64,000 bases of DNA from Mesorhizobium australicum WSM2073 (GTDB lineage Bacteria > Pseudomonadota > Alphaproteobacteria > Rhizobiales > Rhizobiaceae): the NCBI RefSeq assembly GCF_000230995.2, contig NC_019973.1, positions 3,424,001 through 3,488,000 of the forward strand. Reading direction: 5' to 3'. This document shows positions 53,775-62,495 of this stretch, piece by piece. The position numbers and the translations under genes were made by a program. Position 1 is the first letter of the stretch; each line of letters begins with the position of its first letter. The notes beneath the pieces were generated by a model, which was not told the DNA's origin, ran no database searches, and saw only the letters and a list, made by a program, of their open reading frames with translations.

Positions 53775-54736
53775 TGAACGGCCAGGCCCTGATCGACAGA
53801 CTTGGCGACCGGCTAGCCGGCCTGCGCGGCCGCATCACGCCGAATGCCGAGATGGACAAGATCACCTGGTTCCGGGCTGGCGGCCTTGCCGAGGCGCTGT
53901 TCCAGCCGGCGGATGAAGAAGATCTCGCCGCCTTCCTCAGAGCGGTTCCCGAAGAGATACCCTTGACCATCGTCGGCGTCGGCTCGAACCTTCTTGTCCG
54001 CGACGGCGGCATTCCGGGTTTCGTCATCAGGCTTTCGGCCAAGGGCTTTGGCGAGGCCGAAGTCGTTTCCCCGATCAGGATCAAGGCAGGTGCCGCCACG
54101 CCAGACAAGCGCATGGCGGCGGTAGCGCTCGAGGCCGGCATTGGCGGCTTCCATTTCTATCACGGCATTCCAGGCGCTATCGGCGGCGCGCTCAGGATGA
54201 ATGCCGGCGCCAACGGGGTCGAGACGCGCGAGCGCGTCGTCGAGGTGCGGGCGCTCGACCGCGCGGGCAACGCCCAAACGCTGAGCAATGCCGAGATGGG
54301 CTATGCCTACCGCCATTCGGCGGCGCCCGCCGGGCTGATCTTCACTTCGGCCGTTTTCGAAGGCTTTGTCGAGGACAGGGCGGTGATCAAGGCGGCGATG
54401 GATGCGGTGCAGAACCATCGCGAGACCGTGCAGCCGATCCGCGAGAAGACGGGCGGCTCGACCTTCAAGAATCCGGAAGGCACGTCGGCCTGGAAGGAGA
54501 TCGACAAGGCGGGTTGCCGCGGGCTGATGATCGGCGGTGCGCAGATGTCGCCGATGCACTGCAACTTCATGATCAACACCGGAACGGCGACCGGCTACGA
54601 CCTCGAATATCTCGGCGAGACGGTGCGCGCGCGGGTGCTCGAGCATTCCGGCATCCGGTTGCAGTGGGAGATCAAGCGCATCGGCAATTTCCGTTCCGGA
54701 TATGCCGTCCAGGAGTTCCTCGGCCAGCTTCTCTAG
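53771..54736 (+). CDS. murB: UDP-N-acetylenolpyruvoylglucosamine reductase MurB
   Basis: A 321-residue FAD enzyme of the short (type II) class that reduces UDP-GlcNAc-enolpyruvate to UDP-MurNAc with NADPH. FAD-binding segments are [28 protein letters not shown] and [18 protein letters not shown]; the catalytic region includes RHSA, then [10 protein letters not shown] and KAGCRGL. It starts in the murC stop (ATGA). Confidence 0.97.
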   Translation: MMNGQALIDRLGDRLAGLRGRITPNAEMDKITWFRAGGLAEALFQPADEEDLAAFLRAVPEEIPLTIVGVGSNLLVRDGGIPGFVIRLSAKGFGEAEVVSPIRIKAGAATPDKRMAAVALEAGIGGFHFYHGIPGAIGGALRMNAGANGVETRERVVEVRALDRAGNAQTLSNAEMGYAYRHSAAPAGLIFTSAVFEGFVEDRAVIKAAMDAVQNHRETVQPIREKTGGSTFKNPEGTSAWKEIDKAGCRGLMIGGAQMSPMHCNFMINTGTATGYDLEYLGETVRARVLEHSGIRLQWEIKRIGNFRSGYAVQEFLGQLL

Positions 54737-55037
54737 CGCCTCTTGAAGTTCACGTGATGCGTGAACTTCAACCGGATCGAAATACCGTGAAATCGTTGCC
54801 GCAAAGACTCAGCGACACGGTTTTCGCATCCATTTTCTCAGAAAGTGAATCTCTCGGAATCATAAGTGCTTGCCAGTGAATCAACTCTCTGATTCTCTGC
54901 CCTGAAGCGTTTCCTGATTTGAGTCGTTCGACGCGTTTTCAGCGTTTTCCGTCTGGGGGGCAACCTGCTGGGAGACTCAGACTCAATGTTGCGGAAATCT
55001 TGTGTTTTTGGTCCGCGGTGAGAGGGGATGACGGGGA
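54737..55037. other. Non-coding gap in the dcw cluster with a 12-bp inverted repeat
   Basis: This 300-base gap between murB and ddl is less G+C-rich than its surroundings and is the largest interruption of the cluster. Directly after murB is a perfect 12-bp inverted repeat, TTGAAGTTCACG and its complement, at 54743-54754 and 54760-54771 with a TGATG loop, but no T run. GATTC/GAATC (CcrM-type) sites are frequent after it. A local promoter for ddl-ftsQAZ is plausible. Confidence 0.6.
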
Positions 55038-55964
55038 ATGAAAAGCAAGCATGTGGCCGTATTGCTGGGAGGTTTCTCGTCCGAGCGGCCCGTGTCTCTG
55101 TCTTCCGGAAAGGCCTGTGCCGATGCGCTGGAGCAGGAGGGTTACCAGGTCACCCGCGTCGATGTCGGGCGCGATGTCGGCTCGGTGCTTGCCGAGCTCA
55201 AGCCTGACGTCGCCTTCAATGCGCTGCATGGGCCTTTTGGTGAGGACGGGACCATCCAGGGCATCCTCGAATATCTCGGCATTCCCTACAGCCATTCCGG
55301 CGTGCTCGCCTCGGCGCTTGCCATGAACAAGGAGCAGGCGAAGAAGATCGTCAAATCGGTCGGCGTCCCCGTTGCCGAATCGAAGGTCTCCAATCGGTTC
55401 TCCATCCAGAACAAGCATCCGATGAAGCCGCCCTATGTGGTCAAGCCGGTCAGCGAGGGGTCGAGCTTTGGCGTCGTCATCGTGTCGGAGGGGCAGTCGC
55501 ACCCGCCGCAGGTGATCGGGTCGTCCGAATGGAAATATGGCGATACCGTCATGGTCGAGCGCTACATCCATGGGCGCGAGCTGACCTGCGCCGTCATGGG
55601 CGATGTGGCGCTTGGCGTCTGCGAGATCATCCCGACGGGCCATTCCTTCTACGACTATGATTCAAAATATGTCGCGGGCGGATCAAAACACGAATGCCCC
55701 GCAAAAGTTTCACCGAATATTTACCAAAAAATACAGACACTGGCGCTCAAGGCTCACCAAGCTGTCGGCTGTCGGGGCGTTTCCCGGTCGGACTTCCGTT
55801 ATGACGATCGTCACTCCGAAAATGGCGAGGTTGTATGGCTCGAGGTCAACACTCAGCCAGGCATGACGCCGACGTCTCTGGTGCCTGAAATTGCCGCCCA
55901 TGCCGGGCATTCGTTTGGTGAATTGTTGAGTTGGATGGTGGAGGACGCTTCGTGTCTGCGTTGA
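55038..55964 (+). CDS. ddl: D-alanine:D-alanine ligase
   Basis: A 308-residue ATP-grasp enzyme that makes D-Ala-D-Ala for MurF. Typical features are [77 protein letters not shown] and [18 protein letters not shown]. Size and position fit DdlB. AGGGGATGACGGGG lies before the ATG. The 3' end overlaps the ftsQ start by 13 bases. Confidence 0.96.
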   Translation: MKSKHVAVLLGGFSSERPVSLSSGKACADALEQEGYQVTRVDVGRDVGSVLAELKPDVAFNALHGPFGEDGTIQGILEYLGIPYSHSGVLASALAMNKEQAKKIVKSVGVPVAESKVSNRFSIQNKHPMKPPYVVKPVSEGSSFGVVIVSEGQSHPPQVIGSSEWKYGDTVMVERYIHGRELTCAVMGDVALGVCEIIPTGHSFYDYDSKYVAGGSKHECPAKVSPNIYQKIQTLALKAHQAVGCRGVSRSDFRYDDRHSENGEVVWLEVNTQPGMTPTSLVPEIAAHAGHSFGELLSWMVEDASCLR

Positions 55965-56893
55965 AATGGGGACAGGGTAAGGTGAGGGGCGCGGCCGGGC
56001 CGTCGCTGTTCGGCCTGCCATTGTCGTTGGACCATTTCGTTCTGCCGCGCGTGCTTCGTCGCCCGGTACGCATCCTGACGCGCTTGGGCGATGGTGAATT
56101 CCAGGCGCCGCGCTTCTCCGCCGCGATCATGTCGTCGGTACTGCTGGTGTCGAGTGGCGCCTATGGCGCCTACCTCGGCGGTCACGCCGACGGGATCATT
56201 CAAAGCATCACCGCCCGCACCGGCTTCGCGGTCGACCAGGTCAAGGTGGTCGGCAACCGTCAGACTTCGGAGATCGACATTCTCGACAGGCTGGAACTCG
56301 ATGGCTGGACGTCGCTGATCGGCTTCGATGCCGAGGCCGCACGGGAGCGTATCGCCACCCTGCCGTGGATCCAGGTTGCCGCGGTGCGCAAGGTTTATCC
56401 GCACACGCTGGAAGTGCGCGTCGAGGAGCGCGCGGCTTTCGCGCTCTGGCAGCAGGGCAGCGACCTCTCCGTCATCGAGAAGGATGGCGCCGTCATCGCG
56501 CCGTTCTCGGGCGGCAAGCAGGTGCTCCTGCCGCTGTTGATCGGCACCGGCGCGCCCGCCAAGGCGCCCGATTTCCTGGCCAGGATCGAACATTATCCCG
56601 ACCTCGCCAGCCGCATCAAAGGCTATGTCCGTGTTGGCGAACGGCGCTGGGACCTGAAGCTGGACAACGGCATCACCATCAAGTTGCCCGAGGATGACGA
56701 GGACCAGGCGCTCGCCGAACTCGTCAAGATGGACCATGACAAGGGGCTGTTGTCCCGCGACATCGCCGCCGTCGACATGCGCCTGACAGACCGGCTGGTC
56801 GTGGAACTGACGCCGCAGGCGGCGACGCAGCGCGAAGCCGCGCTCAACGACAAGCCGAAAACCCTCAAGCGCAAGCCGGAGACGAAGATATGA
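55952..56893 (+). CDS. ftsQ: Cell division protein FtsQ
   Basis: A 313-residue bitopic divisome protein. A cytoplasmic region precedes a transmembrane segment (about residues 55-80), then come a POTRA domain ([26 protein letters not shown]) and the beta domain ([25 protein letters not shown]). The likely start is GTG, with GGAGG seven bases upstream inside the ddl end. It connects FtsL/FtsB to FtsA and FtsZ assembly. The C-terminus is basic. Its stop overlaps ftsA by four bases. Confidence 0.93.
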   Translation: MSALKWGQGKVRGAAGPSLFGLPLSLDHFVLPRVLRRPVRILTRLGDGEFQAPRFSAAIMSSVLLVSSGAYGAYLGGHADGIIQSITARTGFAVDQVKVVGNRQTSEIDILDRLELDGWTSLIGFDAEAARERIATLPWIQVAAVRKVYPHTLEVRVEERAAFALWQQGSDLSVIEKDGAVIAPFSGGKQVLLPLLIGTGAPAKAPDFLARIEHYPDLASRIKGYVRVGERRWDLKLDNGITIKLPEDDEDQALAELVKMDHDKGLLSRDIAAVDMRLTDRLVVELTPQAATQREAALNDKPKTLKRKPETKI

Positions 56894-58197
56894 GCTGGCT
56901 TGGCGGTTCTGGCGATGCCTCGTCGCGCCGGTCGGGCACCCTGACGGTGCTGGATGTCGGCTCGAACAAGGTCTGCTGCATGGTGGCCAAGCTGAAGCCG
57001 AACGATGACGGCAAGCTCCTGCGCGGCCGCTCGCATCGCATCCAGGTCATCGGCATCGGCCACCAGAAATCGCAAGGCGTGAAGTCCGGCGTCATCGTCG
57101 ATCTCGACCGGGCCGAGCATGCCATTCGCCTCTCCGTCGACGCCGCCGAACGCATGGCCGGGCTGACGGTCGATTCGCTGATCGTCAACATGACCGCCGG
57201 CCGGCTGAAGAGCGAAAGCTTCTCGGCGACCATCAATCTTGGCGGCCACGAGGCCGACGAAGCCGACATCAAGCGCGTGCTCGGCGCCGGTGCCAAGCAG
57301 GCGCTGAAGGCCGAGCGCGAGGTGGTCCATTCGCTGCCCGTCGGCTTCTCGCTCGATGCCGAGCGTGGCGTGCGCGATCCGCGTGGCATGGTGGGCGACA
57401 CGCTTGGCGTCGACATGCATGTGCTGACGGGCGATGCGGCGCCGATGCGCAATCTGGAGCTCTCCATCAACCGCTCGCATTTGTCGGTCGAGCGCATGGT
57501 GGCGACGCCCTATGCCAGCGGGCTGGCGGCACTGGTCGACGACGAGCTGGAACTCGGAGCCGCCTGCATCGACATGGGCGGCGGCACGACGACGATCTCG
57601 GTGTTTTCGGAAGGCAAGTTCGTCCATGGCGACGCCATCGCCATCGGCGGTAACCATGTGACGCTCGACATGGCCAAGGGACTTTCGACCTCGCTCGACG
57701 CCGCCGAACGGCTGAAGGTGATGCACGGCTCGGCGCTGCCGGGCAGCGCCGACGACCGCGACCTGGTCTCGATCCAGCCGATCGGCGACGATGGCGACGT
57801 GCCGCTGCAGATCCCGCGTTCGGTGATGACGCGCATCGTGCGCGCCCGCATCGACGAGACGCTCGAACTCCTGCGTGACCGGTTGAACAAGTCCGGTTAC
57901 GGCAATGCGGTCGGCAAGCGCGTCGTGCTCACCGGCGGCGCCAGCCAGCTGGCCGGCCTGCCGGAAGCGGCGCGCCGCATCCTGGGGCGCAATGTACGCA
58001 TCGGTCGCCCGCTCGGCGTGGCGGGCCTGCCCGAAGCGGCGAAAGGCCCGGCTTTCTCGGCCGCGGTCGGGCTTCTGATCTATCCGCAGATGGCGAGCTT
58101 CGAGAGCCATCCGGCGAAAGGCATTTCCGGTCTCAGAATGACCGGAACGGGTGGAAAACTGCATCGCATGAGTCAGTGGTTGAGAGACAGTTTCTAA
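56890..58197 (+). CDS. ftsA: Cell division protein FtsA
   Basis: A 435-residue actin-like ATPase that tethers FtsZ to the membrane. Features are LTVLDVGSNKVCCMVAKL, CIDMGGGTTTISVFSEG, the VVLTGGASQLAGLPEAARRIL block and a C-terminal amphipathic helix (LHRMSQWLRDSF). It starts in the ftsQ stop (ATGA) and is followed by a 66-base gap to ftsZ. Confidence 0.96.
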   Translation: MSWLGGSGDASSRRSGTLTVLDVGSNKVCCMVAKLKPNDDGKLLRGRSHRIQVIGIGHQKSQGVKSGVIVDLDRAEHAIRLSVDAAERMAGLTVDSLIVNMTAGRLKSESFSATINLGGHEADEADIKRVLGAGAKQALKAEREVVHSLPVGFSLDAERGVRDPRGMVGDTLGVDMHVLTGDAAPMRNLELSINRSHLSVERMVATPYASGLAALVDDELELGAACIDMGGGTTTISVFSEGKFVHGDAIAIGGNHVTLDMAKGLSTSLDAAERLKVMHGSALPGSADDRDLVSIQPIGDDGDVPLQIPRSVMTRIVRARIDETLELLRDRLNKSGYGNAVGKRVVLTGGASQLAGLPEAARRILGRNVRIGRPLGVAGLPEAAKGPAFSAAVGLLIYPQMASFESHPAKGISGLRMTGTGGKLHRMSQWLRDSF

Positions 58198-58263
58198 TTG
58201 ACGGGGACAGCCCCATAGGCGGCCGCGGCGGCGAAGCGGCGTGAAAGGCAAAGGACGGAGACA

Positions 58264-59949
58264 ATGACTATCAATCTGCAGAAGCCGGACATCACCGAGC
58301 TTAAGCCGCGCATCACCGTGTTCGGTGTAGGCGGCGGCGGCGGCAATGCCGTGAACAACATGATCACCGCCGGACTGCGCGGTGTCGAGTTCGTCGTGGC
58401 CAACACCGACGCGCAGGCGCTGACCATGTCGAAGGCCTCTCGGCTGATCCAGCTTGGCGCGCATGTCACCGAGGGGCTCGGTGCCGGATCCCAGCCGGAA
58501 GTCGGCCGCGCGGCGGCGGAAGAGTGCATCGACGAGATTCTCGACCATCTCACCAACACCCATATGTGCTTTGTCACCGCCGGCATGGGCGGCGGCACCG
58601 GTACGGGTGCTGCTCCGGTTGTTGCCCGCGCAGCGCGCGAGAAGGGCATTCTCACTGTCGGCGTCGTCACCAAGCCGTTCCACTTCGAAGGCCAACGCCG
58701 CATGAAGACGGCCGACTTCGGCATCGAGGAGCTGCAGAAATGCGTCGACACCTTGATCGTCATCCCCAACCAGAACCTGTTCCGGCTGGCCAATGACAAG
58801 ACCACCTTCGCCGACGCCTTCGCGATGGCCGACCAGGTGCTCTACTCCGGCGTGGCCTGCATCACCGACCTGATGGTCAAGGAAGGCCTGATCAACCTCG
58901 ACTTCGCCGACGTGCGTTCGGTGATGCGCGAGATGGGCAAGGCGATGATGGGCACCGGCGAGGCTTCGGGCGAGGGCCGCGCGATGGCGGCGGCGGAAGC
59001 CGCGATCGCCAACCCGCTGCTCGACGAGACCTCGATGAAGGGCGCCAAGGGCTTGCTGATCTCGATCACCGGCGGCCGCGACCTGACCCTGTTCGAAGTC
59101 GACGAAGCGGCGACCCGCATCCGCGAGGAAGTCGACCAGGACGCCAACATCATCCTGGGCGCCACGTTCGACGAGGAACTCGAAGGCGTCATCCGCGTCT
59201 CGGTGGTCGCCACCGGCATCGACAAGTCGGCGGCCGAAATCGCCGCCGCGCCGATCTCGATCCGGACCGCACCGCCGAAGCAGGCTGCCCGGCCGGCCGT
59301 CGCCCCTGTGGAAAGCCGCCCGGCGCCGGTCCAGCAGACGGTGTATGAACCACGCGCCGCCGATCCGGTTGCCGAGGCCATCCAGTTGGCCGAAGCCAAT
59401 GCCGCGGCCATGGCACAGGCTCGTCCGGCTCCTGTCGCCCATGCGGACGATTTCCGCCCGCAGAGCAAGATCTTCCAGGCGCCGCCCGCACAACCGCAGC
59501 CTATGGTGCAGCCGGTCGTCCAGCAGATGATGCAGCCGGCTCCGCAGCCACGCGAAATGCTGCGTGAAGTCCAGCAGCCGGTGGCGATGGCGCCGCAGCG
59601 CATGCCGCGCGTCGAGGACTTTCCGCCGGTCGTCAAGGCCGAGGTCGACGCCAAGAGCCGCCCGGCCGACCACGAGAACAGCGGCCCGATGGGCCTCCTG
59701 AAGCGCCTGACCAATGGCCTGACCCGCCGCGAGGAGGAGCCCGCACGGCTGCAGCCGGCGCAGCCGCGCGAGCCCAAGCTGCGCCAGGCCGCACCGGAAG
59801 TGCGCCGCCTCGCCAGCCAGGACGCCCAGCTTTACGCGCCGCGGCGCGGCCAGTTGGACGATCAGGGCCGCCTGACGCCGCAGACCAGGGCGACTCAGGA
59901 CGACGATCAGCTGGAGATTCCGGCGTTCCTGCGCCGCCAGGCCAACTGA
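58264..59949 (+). CDS. ftsZ: Cell division protein FtsZ
   Basis: A 561-residue tubulin-like GTPase that forms the Z ring. The GTP-binding motif is GGGTGTGA (residues 109-116), preceded by [10 protein letters not shown]. The T7 loop is [11 protein letters not shown]. After the folded core (about 320 residues) comes a Pro/Gln/Ala-rich linker of about 220 residues, typical of rhizobial FtsZ, ending in the conserved tail [16 protein letters not shown] that binds FtsA. AAAGGACGGAG lies before the ATG, and a hairpin terminator follows. Confidence 0.97.
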   Translation: MTINLQKPDITELKPRITVFGVGGGGGNAVNNMITAGLRGVEFVVANTDAQALTMSKASRLIQLGAHVTEGLGAGSQPEVGRAAAEECIDEILDHLTNTHMCFVTAGMGGGTGTGAAPVVARAAREKGILTVGVVTKPFHFEGQRRMKTADFGIEELQKCVDTLIVIPNQNLFRLANDKTTFADAFAMADQVLYSGVACITDLMVKEGLINLDFADVRSVMREMGKAMMGTGEASGEGRAMAAAEAAIANPLLDETSMKGAKGLLISITGGRDLTLFEVDEAATRIREEVDQDANIILGATFDEELEGVIRVSVVATGIDKSAAEIAAAPISIRTAPPKQAARPAVAPVESRPAPVQQTVYEPRAADPVAEAIQLAEANAAAMAQARPAPVAHADDFRPQSKIFQAPPAQPQPMVQPVVQQMMQPAPQPREMLREVQQPVAMAPQRMPRVEDFPPVVKAEVDAKSRPADHENSGPMGLLKRLTNGLTRREEEPARLQPAQPREPKLRQAAPEVRRLASQDAQLYAPRRGQLDDQGRLTPQTRATQDDDQLEIPAFLRRQAN

Positions 59950-59972
59950 TCGGTTAACGGACTGTAACAATT

Positions 59973-60008
59973 GTTAACAGGCAGGCAAGAAATTGCTTGC
60001 CTGTTAAC
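59973..60008 (+). terminator. Terminator after ftsZ
   Basis: Two nested arms form one long stem: GTTAACAGGCA with TGCCTGTTAAC, then GCAA and TTGC around a GAAA loop, with one G-T pair between. A short T run (GTTT) follows. It ends the dcw cluster 24 bases after ftsZ. Confidence 0.78.
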
Positions 60009-60227
60009 GTTTAAAATGCCGCGTAATCAAAGGGTTATGACGTCGTACATGTTCCAGTTCGCGGTTACAAAGAGTAAGAAACCGTGATTTGGACTCTCCC
60101 TGCCGGGACACTATCTTCGCTGCCTACCATGTCGGTTTGCCGGGATTCGGGGGAAGTCGCCCTGCCTGCCGATTTTACAAGAGCCGCGCCCTCGGGCTGG
60201 AGAAGCGGACCTAGGCATTACGGGCTC

Positions 60228-61178
60228 ATGGGGATTGTCTTGCACGACCACCAGACGACAGTGAAGACGCGCGCGTCGCTTACAGGCACCGGCGTTCACA
60301 GCGGCAAAGAAGTTTCCATCAGTTTCCTGCCCGCGGATGCCGATACCGGCATCGTGTTCGCGCTCCTCAATGGAGACGGGCAGGGCCGTGAGTTCCGCGC
60401 CCTGTTTTCCGAGATCGGTGCCACCGACCTGTGCACCATGCTTGGCGATCCTTCGGGCGAGCACATCGCCACGGTCGAGCACATCATGGCTGCCCTGTTC
60501 GGGCTCGGCATCGACAATGTCATCATCGAGATCGACGGGTACGAGGTTCCAATCCTCGACGGCAGCGCCATGGCGTTCGTCGAAGCCATCGACCAGGCCG
60601 GCATCGAGACGCTGGCCGTCAAGCGGCGCTATATTAGGGTGGTCAAGCCGGTCCGCATCGAGAACGGCGCCTCCTGGGCGGAGTTCAGGCCCTATGACGG
60701 CACCCGTTTCGAGGTCGAGATCGATTTCGAAAGCCCGGCGATCGGCCGTCAGCTCTTCGCATCCGATATCAACGCCGATATTTTCCGCCGCGACATCGCG
60801 CGGGCCCGCACCTTCGGCTTCATGAAGGACGTCGAGCGGCTGTGGGCCGCCGGCTATGCTCTGGGATCCTCGCTGGAAAATTCCCTGGTGATCGGTGACG
60901 ACAACCGCGTCATCAACATGGGCGGCCTGCGCTATCCCAACGAATTCGTGCGCCACAAGACGCTCGACGCCATGGGCGACCTGGCGCTGGCCGGCGCGCG
61001 CTTCATCGGTTGTTTCCGCTCTTATCGCGGCGGCCATCGGCTGAACGCCGCCGCACTGCGGCGCCTGCTGTCGGACCGCACCGCCTTCGAGATCGTCGAG
61101 ACGACACGCCGCGAGCGTGGTCGCGCCGCCGAGATGAACGCCGTCAATGCGCCTCTCTATGCGCCCTGGATGATCTGA
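60228..61178 (+). CDS. lpxC: UDP-3-O-acyl-N-acetylglucosamine deacetylase LpxC
   Basis: A 316-residue zinc enzyme that commits UDP-acyl-GlcNAc to lipid A. Zinc ligands are His85 in VEHIMAAL, and His243 and Asp247 in RHKTLDAMGDL; His270 lies in RSYRGGH. The first residues MGIVLHDHQTTVKTRASLTGTGVHSG fit the family. A longer open frame upstream lies in the post-ftsZ leader and is not expected to be translated. It has its own promoter region of about 220 bases. Confidence 0.97.
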   Translation: MGIVLHDHQTTVKTRASLTGTGVHSGKEVSISFLPADADTGIVFALLNGDGQGREFRALFSEIGATDLCTMLGDPSGEHIATVEHIMAALFGLGIDNVIIEIDGYEVPILDGSAMAFVEAIDQAGIETLAVKRRYIRVVKPVRIENGASWAEFRPYDGTRFEVEIDFESPAIGRQLFASDINADIFRRDIARARTFGFMKDVERLWAAGYALGSSLENSLVIGDDNRVINMGGLRYPNEFVRHKTLDAMGDLALAGARFIGCFRSYRGGHRLNAAALRRLLSDRTAFEIVETTRRERGRAAEMNAVNAPLYAPWMI

Positions 61179-61353
61179 TTTTCTTAATCTTTTTCGGATT
61201 CCATGGCGGTATGGGTGTTGCATGAATGCATCATCCATCGGCGAAATTGCGTAGATTTTCACGCCACGGTCCGCCGCCACAAAAATGTGCGATTGGCTGG
61301 ACATAGCGTTGCCGGGCAAGGCGGTTATGGTTTATGGCTGCTGCCGTCGATTA

Positions 61354-61401
61354 GTGCATGTCGCTCAAAGGTGGGGACCAGTTTTGGGACAACTGCATGC
61401 A
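61354..61401 (-). repeat. Dispersed palindromic element, copy C (inverted)
   Basis: Read on the - strand it begins GCATGCAGTTGTCCCAAAAC and ends TGAGCGACATGCAC. It matches copy B at 27171-27219 in both arms and in the TTGTCCCAAAAC core. It lies between lpxC and bamD. Confidence 0.65.
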
Positions 61402-61440
61402 ACGAGCATTAAAATAACGCCGAAAGGGCGCAATCCAATC

Positions 61441-62310
61441 ATGTTCTTCAAGCGAGTCGGTCAATCGAAAGCGCCGCAGCGGTCTGTTTTCCTGGCGCTT
61501 TCGGTGGTTGTTCCATCGCTCTTTCTGGCGGCTTGCATGTCGTCGGAAAAAGACATCGACCTGTCGACCTATGTCGACCAGACCGAACCGGCCGACGTTC
61601 TCTACAATCAGGGCCTGGCCAATCTGAACGCCGGCCGCCTGGACGAGGCAAGCAAGAAATTCGACGCGGTCGACCGCCAGCACCCCTATTCGGAATGGGC
61701 CCGCAAATCGATGGTGATGGGCGCGTTCGCCGACTATCGAAAGGGCAGCTACGACGATGCGATCCAGTCGGCGAAGCGGTACCTGGCGCTCTATCCGTCC
61801 ACGGATGACGCGGCCTATGCCCAGTACATCATTGGTCTGAGCTACTATCGCCAGATCAAGGATGTGACGCAGGACCAGAAGGAAGCACGCCAGACCCTGC
61901 AGACGATGCAGGACCTGGTGACGCGCTGGCCGACGTCGGAATATGTCGACGATGCCAAGGAAAAGATCCGCTTCGCCAACGACCAGCTCGCGGGCAAGGA
62001 AATGCAGATCGGCCGCTATTATCTGGAGCGCCGCGAGTACATCGCCGCCGTCAAACGCTTCCGCACCGTGGTCGAAAACTATTCCAACACCCGCCATGTC
62101 GAGGAAGCGCTCGCGCGCCTTACCGAAAGCTATTACGCGTTGGGCTTGACCTCGGAGGCCCAGACGGCGGCCGCGGTGCTCGGTACCAACTATCCCGACA
62201 GTTCGTGGTACAAGGATTCCTACAAGCTGCTGCAGAGCAACGGGCTGGCGCCGCGTGAAAATGCCGGGTCGTGGATATCCAAGGCCGGGAAGCTGATCAC
62301 CGGCGCCTGA
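61441..62310 (+). CDS. bamD: Outer-membrane assembly lipoprotein BamD
   Basis: A 289-residue lipoprotein; the lipobox LFLAAC gives lipidation at Cys32. The rest is five TPR-like repeats ([40 protein letters not shown] and similar), typical of BamD/ComL. It recruits BamC/BamE and substrates to BamA in outer-membrane protein assembly. It follows lpxC, as in related rhizobia, with its own leader containing a repeat element. Confidence 0.95.
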   Translation: MFFKRVGQSKAPQRSVFLALSVVVPSLFLAACMSSEKDIDLSTYVDQTEPADVLYNQGLANLNAGRLDEASKKFDAVDRQHPYSEWARKSMVMGAFADYRKGSYDDAIQSAKRYLALYPSTDDAAYAQYIIGLSYYRQIKDVTQDQKEARQTLQTMQDLVTRWPTSEYVDDAKEKIRFANDQLAGKEMQIGRYYLERREYIAAVKRFRTVVENYSNTRHVEEALARLTESYYALGLTSEAQTAAAVLGTNYPDSSWYKDSYKLLQSNGLAPRENAGSWISKAGKLITGA

Positions 62311-62431
62311 CCGCGGAGCCTCCGAGCGAAGCGCGCAGCGCGCTTTTTCGGATTGATCCGAAGCTCAAACAAAAAGATAGTGCGGCGCTGCGACTCCAAC
62401 TGTCGGGTGCCGCTTTATCCTTTTGTTTTTC

Positions 62432-62481
62432 GTGCCTGTCGTTATCCCGAAACCGGGTCCACTTTTTGGGCGGCATGCAAT
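62432..62481 (+). repeat. Dispersed palindromic element, copy D
   Basis: Like copy B it is preceded by GTTTTTC. It continues GTGCCTGTCGTTATCCCGAA, and ends CTTTTTGGGCGGCATGCAA. It fills the 3' half of the 185-base gap between bamD and recN, which otherwise holds no gene. Confidence 0.65.
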
Positions 62482-62495
62482 AGGTCCGGTTTCTC

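Noticed and set aside
54743..54771. The 12-bp inverted repeat after murB as an intrinsic terminator.
   Set aside because: No T run follows, and the cluster continues; it is noted only as structure in the gap.
59954..59968. A CtrA-like site, TTAA-N7-TAAC, after ftsZ.
   Set aside because: The second half lacks the first T, and the match lies just before a terminator; too weak to list.
56623..59970. An open frame of 1115 codons on the - strand opposite ftsQ, ftsA and ftsZ.
   Set aside because: It is the antisense shadow of three certain genes in high-GC DNA. The translation is Arg/His/Ala-rich with no domain and no ribosome site.
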